Positions 24,601 through 38,100 of a stretch of 64,000 nucleotides of DNA are shown here, in pieces. Location of the stretch: NCBI GenBank assembly GCA_023548195.1, contig JAJHZJ010000041.1, forward strand, positions 682,001 through 746,000, given 5' to 3'. The notes under the pieces were generated by a model that was not told the DNA's origin, ran no database searches, and saw only the letters and a program-made list of their open reading frames with translations. Within the stretch, counting starts at the first letter, position 1, and each line of letters starts with the position of its first letter. Source of the DNA: Bettongia penicillata ogilbyi. Taxonomy: Eukaryota; Chordata; Mammalia; Diprotodontia; Potoroidae. The position numbers and the translations under genes are program-made.

Positions 24601-27600
24601 GGCAATCATTCTTCCTAATCAATTCACCAACACACTCTCCAAATCTTCTTTAAACTTCTCTTGGCAAGATCTTCCTCTCAGCTGAGGACCTTGCTGCATA
24701 CTTCCATCAAAAACACTGAAGCTGGGGGCGGAGCCAAGATGGCGGAGTAGAAGGACGCACATTTACGAGCTCTGAAACCAAAGCCCATAGAATTAATGTA
24801 AAAAGAGACCCCCATAACTTCTGGGTCAATACAAGGTGTGCAGAAACGGAGTGGAAGAGATTTCCGTGCCAGAGAGCCCTGAAGAGCCGTCCCCGGGGTC
24901 CGTCGCGTCCCGGAAAGCGGACCCCACTCCAACACTGCCCTGGCCGCGGCCCCAGAGAAGCTGACCCAAGCAGGCTTCAGGGACGGAAGCTCCAGCAGCC
25001 GGGAAAGTCCCTCCGCCCACAGAAGCTACAGGTCAGTGAGAAAGAAGGCTGGGCTAGAGGAGGGGAGCGGAGCACCTCCGTGACTCGGGCCCCCTCAGGA
25101 GGAAGCAGCGGCGACAGAGACGGGGGCAGGAAGCGGCAGAGGGGTGGGTGGCAGCTGAGGCGGCAGCGCCCGAGACTCAGGAATCCCCCGGCAGCAGGCA
25201 GAATCTTCATTACGGAAGGTTTCTGCATAAAACCTGAGGGAGCTGAGCCTGGGAGACGGCCCTGCCCCCACCCCACTCTATTACTGAAGGCCTCTGCATA
25301 AAGCCCCTGAAGGAACTGAACCTGGGAGGCAGGCCCCCCACCCCGCCCCCACCTGCTCCATTCCTGAAAGTCTCTGCATAAAGCCCCTGAGGGAACTGAG
25401 CTTGGGAGGCGGCCCTGCCTCCACCCCAGCGCCAGAACTAAAGCGTGCTGCGGAAAGCACATTTGAATCTCAGAGGCCAAGCACTAGCTGGGCGGATCCA
25501 GGAGGGGGTGGAAAGGAATCTCAGAAGGCAAGTAACTGGCTGGGAAAATGCCTAGAAAAGGGAAGAAAAATAAGACTATAGAGAGTTTTTTCCAACAAAT
25601 GCAAATGATCCCGACCTTTGGATCTGATGACGAGGACGTATTCCTTCCATCAGGGAAAGATGTGGAGGGCGGGGCCTCAGTACCCCAGACACCCCAGGGG
25701 GGTGGCGGGTGGGCTCAGGCCCTGGAACAGCTCAAAAAGGATTTTGAAAAGCAAGTTAGACAGGTGGAGGAAAAACTGGGAAGAGAAATGACAGAGATGC
25801 AAGAAAAGTATGAAAAACGGGTCAATACCTTGGTAAAGGAGACCCAAAAAAATGCTGAGGAAATTAACACCTTGAAAAATAGGCTAAATTGGCAAAAGAG
25901 GTTCAAAAAGCTAATGAGGAGAAGAATGCTTTCAAAAGCAGAATGAGCCAAATGGAAAAAGAGGCTCAAAAGCTCACTGAATTTAATAGTTCTCTCAAAA
26001 TTAGAATGGAACAGATGGAGTCTAATGACTTTACGAGAAACCAAGAAATCACCAAACAAAACCAAAAGAACGAAAAAATGGAAGAGAATGTGAAATATCT
26101 CATGGGAAAAACAACTGACCTGGAAAATAGATCCAAGAGAGACAATTTAAAAATTATGGGACTACCTGAAACTCATGATCAAAAAAAGAGCCTAGACATC
26201 ATCTTCCATGAAATTATCAAGGAAAACTGCCCTGACATTCTAGAACCAGAGGGCAAAATAAGTATTGAAAGAATCCATCGATCACCACCTGAAAGAGATC
26301 CAAAAAGAGAAACTCCTAGGAACATTGTGGCCAAATTCCAGAACTCCCAGCTCAAGGAAAAAATCTTGCAAGCAGCTAGAAAGAAACAATTCCAGTACTG
26401 TGGAAATACAATCAGGATAACTCAAGATCTAGCAGCTTCTACATTAAGGGATCGAAGGGCGTGGAATAGGATATTCCAGAAGGCAAAGGAACTAGGACTC
26501 AAACCAAGAATCACCTACCCAGCTAAACTGAGTATAATACTTCAAGGGAAAATATGGTCTTTCAATGAAACAGAGGACTTTCAATCATTCTTAATGAAAA
26601 GACCAGAGCTGAAAAGAAAATTTGACTTTCAAACACAAGAATGAGAAGAAGCATGAAAAAGGAAACAGCGAAGAGAAGTCTTAAGGGACTAACCAGAAGT
26701 GAACTGTTTACATTCATACAGGGAAAGACAATATTTCTAACTCTTAAAACTTTTCAGTATCTGGGTAGTTGGTGGGACCACACATACACATGTACATGCA
26801 TGCACACACATACACACATGCACATACATACAGAGATAGAGAGCACAGGTTGAACTGAATAGGATGGGACCATACCTTAAAAGAAACTAAGATTAATGGT
26901 GAGAGAGAAATGTAGTGGGAGGAAAGAGGGGGAAATGGAAGAGGGTAACTATATGTCATTTAAGAGGCAGGTAGGAGGTTTTTTTAGTGGAGGGAAAAAG
27001 AGGAGGGCTGAGAAAAAAAAACAAAAAACAAAAAACAAAAACAAAAAAACAAGAAGTTTACCCTCATCACATATGACTAAACGAAGGAGTGAAATGCACA
27101 CTCATTTTGGTAAGAAAACCTATCTTACAGTATAAGAAAGTGGGGGAGAAGGAGATATTGCAAGGGGGGGATGATGGAAGGGAGGGCAAAGGGAGGAGGG
27201 AGCAATTTGAAGTCAACACTTGGGGAGGGACAGGATCAAAAGACAGAAGAGAAACAATGAGGGGCAGGTTAGGAGGGATGGTAATCCAGTTAGTCTTACA
27301 CAACACGACTATCAGGGAGGTCATTTGCAAAACTACACAGATATGGCCTATATTGAATTGCCTGCTGTCCCAAAAGGAATGGGTGGGGAGGGAGGGATGG
27401 GGAGAATTTGGAACTCAAAGTTTTAAGAACAACTGTTTAGTATTGTTGTTGCAACTAGGAAAGAAGACATACAGTTAAGGAGGAATAGAAAGTCATCTGG
27501 CCCTACAGGAGAAAAGAGAAGATGGAGACAAGAGAAGGGAGGGATGACAGAAGAGAGGGCAGATTGGAGATAGGGAAAATTAGACTGCTTGGGGTATTGG

Positions 27601-30600
27601 GGTGGGGGGGAGGGGAATAAAAGGGGAGAAAATTTGGAACCCAAAAATTTGTGAAAATGAATGTAAAAAGTTAAATAAATAAATAAATTAAAAAAACAAA
27701 ACAAAACACTGAAGCCATTCACCATCTTCCAAATCTCACATCATTCAGACATCTTCCTCTATCTGTCCCTTAACTTCTACATCAGATTAAAAAGATGGCT
27801 CTTCTCTTTACCAAGGCCAGCCCTTTACATGCCCCCTTAATCCCATCACCTCTCATCAAGCCAAACAGACTGTCCCCCCCATCATTCCCACTCTCACTGT
27901 TATTTTTCAATCTCTCTCCACCCTCTGGTTCCTTTCCTGTTGCCTACAACAAACATGTCCATGTCTCCTCCATCCTTTAAAACTTCCACTTGATCCAAGC
28001 ATCCCCAATTAGCTATTTTCCTGTTAACTTTCCCCTGCTTCTAAAGGCTACCATCCTTAAGAAAGTTGTCCGCACTGGATGCCTCTTTCTCCTCACTCTC
28101 TTCTAAACCCTCTGCAGTCTGGTTTCTGACTTCATCTATCTAAAATCATTAATAATATTTTAACAGTCAAATTCTCTCTCACATACCCTCCATGTCCAAA
28201 TTCTATCATTTCTATCTTTCCTATCTTAATACTTCTAATTGGTCTAACACACACTCTCTATATCCAAATTCTGTCATTTCTATCTTTTCTATCTTAATTA
28301 TTTCTTGACTATATCTCCTCTACACTACTAACACAATCACCATCCTATGTAAGCCCTTAAGTACCTCTCTTAATTTTCTCCGCACTCCACTGTATCCTCT
28401 ACTCAGTCTCCAAGGTGATTTTCTAGAGTATAGGTCTGACTGTATCACCCTTCTACTCAAACTCCAGTGGCTCCCTAATGAAGTCCTCTGGCACTTAAGA
28501 GTCTTCATAACATGGCTCTACTCTACATTTTGATCTTCTTACCCTTTACTCTGCTCTTTGCACTCTATGACCAAGCTACACTAACTTATTGCAGTTTCTC
28601 AAGCATGATACTCCATCTCCTATCTGTGCCTTTGCATTGGCCACCTCATATGCCTGCAATGCCATCTCTCCTCACCTCTGCTTCTTAGTTTCCATGGACT
28701 CTTTTAAGATTCAGTTCAAATCCCACTTTCTGTAGGAGGTCTCTTCCAGCCTACCCAAATGTCCAGTGCTCCAGCCCTCCTCATTATCTATCTATTCCAT
28801 TTATCTTACATGAACAGAGGTAATGCTATGAGCTCCTTGAGGATAGGGACTGCTTTTGTACTTTAGTACAATGAGCCTGGTATAGAAGTCCTTAATAAAT
28901 GGCAACTGTTGACTCCAGTATCAAGCCCCATGATTTTGAATGTTTGCCATGTCCCAGATTTGAAGAAAAAAAAAAAGCTGTGTATACACAGATGCTACCC
29001 AATCATCCCTCTCCCTTCCCCATTCCAATAAACTGTCAGCATTCCCACTCCCTATATTAAATTACAAAGCATCAGGAAAAGAGCAAGGAAACCAGATGCT
29101 TCATCACAAAACAGCTAGTAACCCTGAATTTGGACTTCAGATGTAATTATTTAAATACTGACATAAGATCACTTTCTTTAACATATAAATACAATGACCT
29201 GAAAGTTAATCTATTTGTTCCACAGTAAGAAATTTTAAAAAATATTTTCCTTACTTCCACTTCTTGTGAACTTCCTTCCTTTTCTCTTTGGTCATCTTCA
29301 CTTTTAACTTTTACCGATACCTTCTGTGACAACAAAGAATAACATTTTAAAATTCAAAGTAACTCAGAACAAAGATAATTAACTTTAGAATGAGAAGCAA
29401 TTATTTCTAATGATTAAACATATTTCTTAAAAGTTTTAAAATCCTATTTTTCTAGGATTCTCCACAATCTAAAATTAATTCACAGTTAAGCTTCACTCAG
29501 GTATCACACTGAATGATTTCTAACTTACAGTAACATGAAGTATTATTTGAAAGCAATGAGAACTTAATCCTATAAAAGAAATCAGATTATAATACATTTT
29601 TTCTTTCTGGTTTCCTCAAGTGCCAGAACATCTGTTCATTTTTCACAACTCAGTAAAAAATAAATACCTTGTTCATATAGACTGATCATCTAATCTGATT
29701 TGGCTGAATAGTATTAAAAACAAAACATTTTAAAATCCTTGTTATCTAGGACTTTAGGGAAATTAAAGGAATGACTCAAAGTTGTTAGTTCAAGCTACTT
29801 CTGTCAGCAATGAACAGTGAAAAGAAAACTGATGCTTCTGACCTATGTGACCCTTGGCAAGTCTTCTTCTGGGTCCACTCTATCCTCAGTAAAATATGGA
29901 TTTGAGGTTAGATGGTCTTTGGATCTACTTCTAGCTCTAAATGCTATGACCCTGGGTGGCACCCTCCTTTCTACCATTAGCTTTGCTCACCATCTCTAAT
30001 TAGCTACCAATCTATACCCTGAACCCAAAAACTAAGATGTCTTAGAAAGATAACGTATTAAAAATATGCCAGGATTTCAGATAAAACAAGAGGAAGCCAG
30101 CCAGCAGGAAGTCTCTGACTTAATTCTAAAGCCTAATGTTCTTCATCAAGGTAAGAATCAAACTAAGTAAACCACCTAAACAAATAAGCCATTTATTTTT
30201 CAACATGAATGTCCAATATTTAATATTCAGTACTCAAAATACATACTGCATATAACATTAAACTTTATTTTTAATTTTTTAGAAAATTCCACTTTCCAAA
30301 ACAAACATTATCAGAAAAGAGACAGCACCTGAAGTTACCTATCAGAATGTAAAGAATTTGTAGTTGATATTGGATGTAGATGCCTCAATAATTCAGTGCT
30401 TCAACTTCAGTAATTCTTGCAGCATTAAGCTGAATAGCAAGTAGAAAACGTGGACAAAGGATCTCAAAAATATAATTTCTAGAAATTTAGGGATGGCATA
30501 ATGCCAGTCAATGCAACTTTTAAGGTAAGGCCTTGGTAAGTAATTTGCTTCTAGAAAATAATTTATTAATTGTATGCCATCTCCGGGAGGGAGGAGAAAG

Positions 30601-33600
30601 GTAGGGGTGAGGGAGAGAAAAAGAAATCTAAGTTATATGGTAGTGATTATGGAACACTGAAAATAAAAAAAAAATAATAAAAAATTAAAAAAAAAGAAAA
30701 TATAATTTATTATTATGGGGTTCAATTCAACCACATTCATTAATCAACTATTGTATTCAATGCACTTTGCTAAGTGCTGCTGACACAAAGCCAAAAACTT
30801 AAGAATCCTTCCCTTCAATGAACTATTTGGGGAGGGGGGAAGGGAAGCGGGATTGAGGACAAAAAAAAAAAAATATATATATATATACATTCTAATTTTC
30901 GAAGAAAAAGGTAATAAATAGAAGGCAGGGAGGAAGAATTAAGGGAAGACTTCATAGAAATGGAGAAGATAAAATCTGAAATATGTTTTTAAGGAGAGAC
31001 AAGGACTTCCTGAAATACATATAAGAGGGCAGTAAGAATGTATAGGGGGCAGGAGACCAATGTCAAGTTCATATAACAATAAATAATGCAATTTGAGAAA
31101 AAAATACATTAAGAGGAATAGTATAGAATAGAATAGGGCTGGAGGGGTAAATATGAGGCCAGGCTGAGGAATTTTCATCTTATCCTAAAGAAAATGGGTA
31201 AGCACTAACAATTTAGGAGTGTATGGAAGTAGAGAGTGCCATGACCTGGAAGTATTATTATTTCATCAATGTGTGGAGGATGAAATGAAGAGCACGGAGA
31301 CTAATTAGGACAATATTATAGTATTCCAGGACAGAAGTGATGTAGGACAGAAAGTAGGGTTTCAGAAAAGAGTATTTCAGAGATGTTTAAAAAAAAGAAT
31401 CAATAAGCCTTAGAACCTAATTAGAAGGGGAGTTAAAGCAAGGGAAGCTGAGTTAACATGTGAAGTTAAATTAATAACTAAGGTGAATTTAAACACAGCT
31501 TCAAAAATTTTTATTTCATAAACATGAACAAAAATCTTGCTAACTTCATATTGTAGAAGCTATGAGTACTATATATTGAGACACAGTAATGAATGGATAT
31601 ATTATATGTATTATTGGTAACCAATATTTATGAAAAATTAAGACTCACTTTGGTTACTACCTTCCTCATACTTTTAGTTGAGTTATTAAAGAGGCAACAA
31701 CCACATACCTTTTTGTCTTCATGCCATTGTTTATGTTCTAAAACCAAGTTCTTAATGTTAACTAAGAACTCATCTTTTATCAAACTGAGGGCTTTGTCAG
31801 GCTGTGATTTATCAGCTGAAATTATTTGCTTCATTTCCTGGTAATGATCATGTATATTCATAATTTCCTGGAGACAAAAGATAAATATCAATATATTTTT
31901 GACAATATGGGAGTAATATTTCTATTTTCTACAAAAAAACAAAAAATTTCAAGCAATAAAATTCTATCCTTTAAACCTCTCTGGATAAATCAGGGGATAG
32001 AAAAAAAATGTACACACAGGTTTTGAGAATGATAAAATTGCAAAAAACCAAAAGAAGATGAAGACGAAAGGAAAGCTGGATCAAACCAAGTTCATAGCAA
32101 AGAAGGCCATGATGAAGGTAACCCCACCTTGTTTTACAAGATTGCTCAAGAAGGGAAACATATTAAAACAACAAAGGGAAAAGAGTCACTGATAATATTG
32201 CACAAAAAAGTGACAAAAGGACATCCAATAGAGATCTTGAGCTTTAAGGAGAGTAGTTAAAAGTCTTCACTACAGGAGACTAACATATATCAGAAAGAAT
32301 AAAGAGACTCACTGGTGATCTAGAGCAGTGCTTCTGTGGGGTCTCAAAAAAATGTAGCAGCAGTAAAAGGTTTCTGAATGTGCAATGACCAAAAATTACT
32401 TCAAATGAATGAATCCAAGGTATTTTGAGTAGCACGTGCAACTCACTGAAGCCTTGGTTAAACGTAAAAAGTGGTCATGAGTGGAAAATGTTTAAGAAGC
32501 CCTTATCTACAGCATGAGAGCAAACCCTCCACTGACAGCGTTATCTTTTGGAACTGCTTCACCACCTGGCATTTTAGAAGGACTTGATTTCAAAGGTGTC
32601 AAGTTTAAGCTCGTTCATCTCATTCATCAGATGTTTACCACTCCAAATACCTGACCAGAACTTTGCTACCTCTACATGCCACTAACTCATCCCCAGATCC
32701 CCACATTTTCAGTAACAAGTCAGAGATTGATTAACAAACCCCTAGAAATATACCATGCTAAATCATCAAAAAAATCCTGGAGAGCTGGGCCCCCCATTAA
32801 CCTTTCACATGGGCGGAAAACTCCCACCTCCTATGGCAGAGATTTGCCAGCTACTAGGATAATACTTTCCTCCTTCCTATTTCTTCCCATATTCTTGGTC
32901 AACGTTAGGATCAGAAATGGAATTAGAATTAAAAACAGAAATTGAATTAAAATTAGACACAGAGGCATGGAATTAGACAGAGAGATTCCAATTTCTCACA
33001 GGCCTAGGCTTCCACACACTATATCTTGACCCCTGCTCTATCATTAATGGTCTTTTCTTCATCTTAAGTCTCTTTCCAACTTCTGGTTTACACAGATGCG
33101 TGTGCATGTGAACATGTATGTTATATATATACATGTGTGAACTGCATATGTACATGTGTGTATGTGTGTGTGTATAATCCTTAGCCAACCTCTCTAATAT
33201 GGCTCCATCTTTCATGTACTCTAATACAATGGATGTAGAGGAACAGTTAACCTTTTCCTTGTTCACTGCTTCCACTTTCAGACTCTCTCACTCTATCCCC
33301 GTAACTGGGTAATCTCTCTTTTGAGGTTCAGTCCATCTAGCTATATCACCTTACCCAGATCCCATACCAAAAAACAAAACTGATGAAAAGCTGCAAAATT
33401 AGATTCAGTTTCATAAAATCTACGTGAATCATGGGTTTCTGAACTCCTACTAATTGTGCTTTGGGAAAAAAACTGGCCAGTAGAGCAAAGGGTTACAGTA
33501 ATATCAATATTACCAAGGAGGTCCTCTCTCAGCTCCCGTCACTCTGTATGGAGGGCTGAGAGTGTTGCACAGGTAGGTACAAATGCATGATACCAATTAT

Positions 33601-35084
33601 GTTCACTGTTCCCCAATCTAAAAATATTTTTGAAGTCACCTATCATGTCCTTCTGTTTCCCTTCCTGACACAATTCCATCTAGTGTTAGGTTGCAGCTCT
33701 TCACCCATGTAACGGAGTATGTTTACACAGCCCATGTGATTGGCAAGCTAACAGTGGTTATATAGTTGACTAGGCAATGCCTTTGGAAAACATCTGTTGT
33801 TCAGGAGCCTCCAGCATTTTTAAGTTGGATTCTGGGACATATCAGATACCTTCTCAGGGTGAGGGGCACTCTAACTTTAACACTAGCCATCAGGTAGAGT
33901 ACAAGGTCCCTGATGGAGAATATGGGGAAAAAAATCCCTATTTTAAGCTCATATGGGATAATGGAAATAGGTTGAATAAGAAGGTTCAAAACCATTCAGT
34001 TCCTTGTCCCTTAACAACATGACATGTCTGAATGATAAACCCGTCCAGCTGAATGATACCCTAAAATATCAAACAAAGAAGCAAATATGTAAACTAAGAG
34101 ACTAGATGAGGATGAGAGGGGCCAATAAACAATTAATGGACAACTACATCTAGAGCCCATGCACCTGGGGACCAACTAGCATAAACAGGTGCTGACTGTA
34201 AAGGGGATTCAGTAGCTTATATTTTTACTCTGGAATTCTGGGTCATTTAGTCCAATAGTGTTTCAAGGCTAAAGACGAGAAAGAGCCTAAGAGTCAAGAG
34301 AAAGTGAGAAAACAGCTCTTAGGGGTTAATTTGAGACATCAAATCACCATGGTAAAGCAAAACTGGGCAAACCAAGGCTCAGGTTTTAAATGTGGGAACC
34401 TAAAGCAGTTGGTTTATTCCTAAAACAGTTCTGTGCATGCTGCTTGCCAAAATGTCTCCTCTTTAACCATGCTCAGAGACTTAGAGCTAAGAATACACCT
34501 TGCTGTCTTCCCCTTACTTCTACTGAAGAGACAGAATCCCAAGTCCAAGGTCATCAGAGAGGTATGCTCAGAATAAGGTACAGAAATGAGGGGAGATCTG
34601 TCAGACATTATGTCCAAACATGAGAGTCACAGTAGATAGAAAAGTCAGGCTTTCATGTGACTCAAGCAAGAATAGATCACAAAGAGGACTGGAGTGGTCC
34701 CCTAGTTGTATTTAGCCCTCTGAGAAAAGTATAGTATGAAGGAACAATAGGAAGAATCTAGGGAAAGCAATAAGACTAAGAAGCATTTGAGAATGCTTTC
34801 AGGTTTGATACAAATATTAGCCTTAAAATGTTTGATTTGGAAAAGGAGTTTCAGTAGTGTCAAAAAAAATACTGGTGAGGAAATTTCCTCTAACAATGAA
34901 GATCAGTAATACCACTAAAAAAGGGATAAAGTAAACACAAAATAAGTATTCTGATTATATAATATTTAAACAATCCTATACAAAAAATGGATACAATTAG
35001 AAAAAGAAGCAATAAATGGGAATATTTGTAGGAAATCTTATAAAGACATGATATCGAAGATATATAGGAAATTGGAGAGGGGGT

Positions 35085-35153
<69 letters not shown>

Positions 35154-38100
35154 TCCCTTGGGGACTGCCATTTTAGTCAGATTATAATACACAATCAAAG
35201 AAAAAATTTAAACATTAATCTTGGGCTCTTCAAATTTTAACTAAGGACCTATCATTAAACTGCATCATATTTCAAAATTTATAGTAAACTGAGAGTACTT
35301 ATAGTACTTTACTGTGATGAGTTAAATTAATCTAGGAAAACAGCAGCACCTAGTAAAATTCTCTGATAATCATTCAGAGAATACAAATAAAATTACCTCT
35401 AGTGTGTCAGCAGTGATAAGCTTCATTACCCGGTCATTTGGTTCCTTAAATTCCTCTGTAACTTCAGTTCGTGGATTATTTTTCTTCATTCTGTATGAAA
35501 GCTACATAAAATGGCAAAAATTTAATGCAGTTGGCTGCTTAGAAAAACAGGTGCATATTTACAGTGCTGATATAAAGAGAGCAATAAAAATACTATACTG
35601 GAAAGTAAAAATAAATAAAAAATAGTCCTACATATGGGTAGATTTATTATTCAATGAATCCTAAGTCTTTCAGTCTTCACATTATGCCTTTGAGATAACC
35701 TTCAGCAACATAGAACATAGCCAAATTTAGAAATACTAAAAGATGCCACATTAAAGCCTTCCTAGAAACCCAAAATACAATCAAAATGTAATTACTCTAA
35801 TCAATAAGCCCATTTTGAAGTGAAACAAAATGGTTATATAGCTTAATCACTTTCAAATAGTCATATTTTGCTATTCTGCTCAATTAACATTGCCTTAAAA
35901 AGACCTTTACTTTATGTCATTCTTAACTTATTCCATGATTTCTACTGCACAACTATACTCAAAGATTCAGGATAAAAGCACATGTATCATCAGGATTGTA
36001 CCTTGGTACATCTGTTTTTACATGCAGGCTCTAGGAACACACTACAAATGTATGTGTATCTTCATTTTAAAGACAAAATTAGGTTTTAATCAGAAAGCTT
36101 TTCAAGTCATACTTTTTAAGGTTATTCAATGATATTGGTAATAATAATTTAGTGTATTTCTTTTTTAAATATATTCTAGGCATCTAGTGATACTTAGTAG
36201 ACAACAGAGATGCTTTCTCACTGTGAAAAAAACAAATTTATTGTTCCATACATCAAATTTCATGGAATATAATACCACATAGGTACTTATTACTCTTCAA
36301 CAATCTCTTTACTCTAGCACTACTAATTCCCTATCTCATTCTCTATGGCAATTGTCCAAAACTCTTTTCTTTCCCCACCACTCTTACAAAAGAGGTACTA
36401 GTCCTACATTACTAAAAAAAGTGAGGTTACCCTAGGTGAACTTCCTCAGTTTCCTACCTTCATTACTCAAACTTTCCCAGCATCATCACCTTTTCTCTCC
36501 TGCTTCCCCTCAGATCACATGAGAGTTATCCCTCCACCTCAGTAAAGTGAACCATTCTGTACATCTCCTCCTTGGTAGCACTTTCTCCTACCCACCCTAG
36601 AATCAACTCCTCTGATACATCTTCAGTCATTCCATCAAAACTGCCTCCTTCCCATCTGCTACAAACATGAACATTTCAAGTTTAGAAGACTTACCTTGAT
36701 CATTCTAATCAATCTAACTACCATCCCATCTATGTTCTCCTTTTCACTATTACACTTCACTTCTTGAAAACGCCATGGAAACCTGTTGTCTCTACTTCCT
36801 CAGCAAAGACTCTCTCAACTTCTTACAACACTTCCGTCACCTCCATTCTATGGCTTTATCAAGTCACAAATGACCTCCTCATTGTCAGGCCCAAGTCTTT
36901 GTTTGTCCTTACCTTCTCTGATTCACAGTAGCTTGACAACCATCAACTCTCTCCTTTTGTAACTTCAGAGATACCACATCCCCTGGTATTTTTTTTCTCT
37001 CTACCTACTCTCTCTCCTTGTTCTTCTCAATTCTCCTATGTAGGAACTCCCCAGAGCTCTTCCCTTGGCCCTCTTTCCTCTATTCACTCCCACAGATTCA
37101 ATTATCCCTTCTAGGCAGTTGATGCCCACATATATATTTCTAGTCTTGACTTTTTTTAAGCTCAGTTCTAGTATCTCCACCTGATGATAGTATGTCTCTA
37201 TCTCTATCAAAGGTTCCTAACCTCTTTTGTGTCATAAACCCATCTGGTGATCTGATGAAGCAAGAATATCCTTCTGAATAATGTTTTAAAAGGCATAAAA
37301 TATGTAGAATTACAAAACAAACCAGTTAAGTTGAAATAATTACCAAATTTTAAAAAGAAAAAAAGGTTTACCTGACCTAGATATGCCATCAGCACTTCAA
37401 ACTCAACAAATCTGAAACTGAGTTCATCATCTTCCAGACTAAACCTGCTCTTCCTTCTGACTTCATTTCTACTTCTCAGAAAACCAGTCCCATATATAAA
37501 TCTTCCATGACTGTAAACTGAGTTTTTTTTTTTACCTTTCCTATCTCTTTTCTGTTATTATCCAATTAGTCCTATGAAGTCTATCAAAGAAACATCTCTC
37601 AACTTTGCCCCCTCTTCTCTAATGTCAATACAATCACTTATCTGGAATATTACAAAAGTCTTCATAGGTTTTCTCGCCTCCAATCTCTCCTCCTTCCAAT
37701 TCATCTTTTATACTTCTCTCAAAATACCCTTTCTTAATTCATAAACATGATCAGATTATTCCTCTGCTCAAAGACCTTCAGCAGCTCTTTATTTCCTGAC
37801 TAGTAGAAGTCAAGACCCTTTACCTGGCATTCAAAGCCCTTCAAAATCCAGTAACATTATTACCTTTCCAGCCTTATTTTCTACTACTCTTCTCCTAGTT
37901 CTCTACGCTCTGTTGTATTCCTATCAATCCTTCAAAAATCACATTTTCCAACAAGCTTTCCCTAATATCTCTCCTGTTTCCACTTCAGACCTAAGACTTC
38001 AAAAAACACTTTGATTTGTAACTCTGATACATTTCTGTGTTCCAGTAAGATTGCTGAATAAATTGTCATTCCTAGTTCCAGTTCCCCATAGAAATTCAAA

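Larger units (their letters stand above)
24723..27702 (+). mobile_element. HAL1-type element, copy 4, full length
   Basis: The element runs from tgggggcggagccaagatgg to an A/T-rich tail. It is flanked by the 13-bp duplication AAAACACTGAAGC at 24710-24722 and 27703-27715. It is the same subfamily as copy 1, with three 5' UTR monomers and the ESFFQQMQM N terminus. It is inserted in an L2-like LINE in SNAPC1 intron 6, antisense to the gene. Confidence 0.93.
23920..28915 (+). mobile_element. long L2-like LINE split by HAL1 copy 4
   Basis: The left part (23920-24722) and right part (27703-28915) read as one sense L2-like element after removing HAL1 copy 4 and one target-site copy. Landmarks are accaaggccagccctttaca, ccttaagaaagttgtccgca, actcaaactccagtggctcc and the terminal gtccttaataaatgg. 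The frame is broken. A 68-bp imperfect duplication lies at about 28195-28300. Confidence 0.65.

Noticed and set aside
25200..25440. CRISPR-like regularly spaced repeats
   Set aside because: The units are directly adjacent diverged promoter monomers in a retroelement of a mammalian genome.
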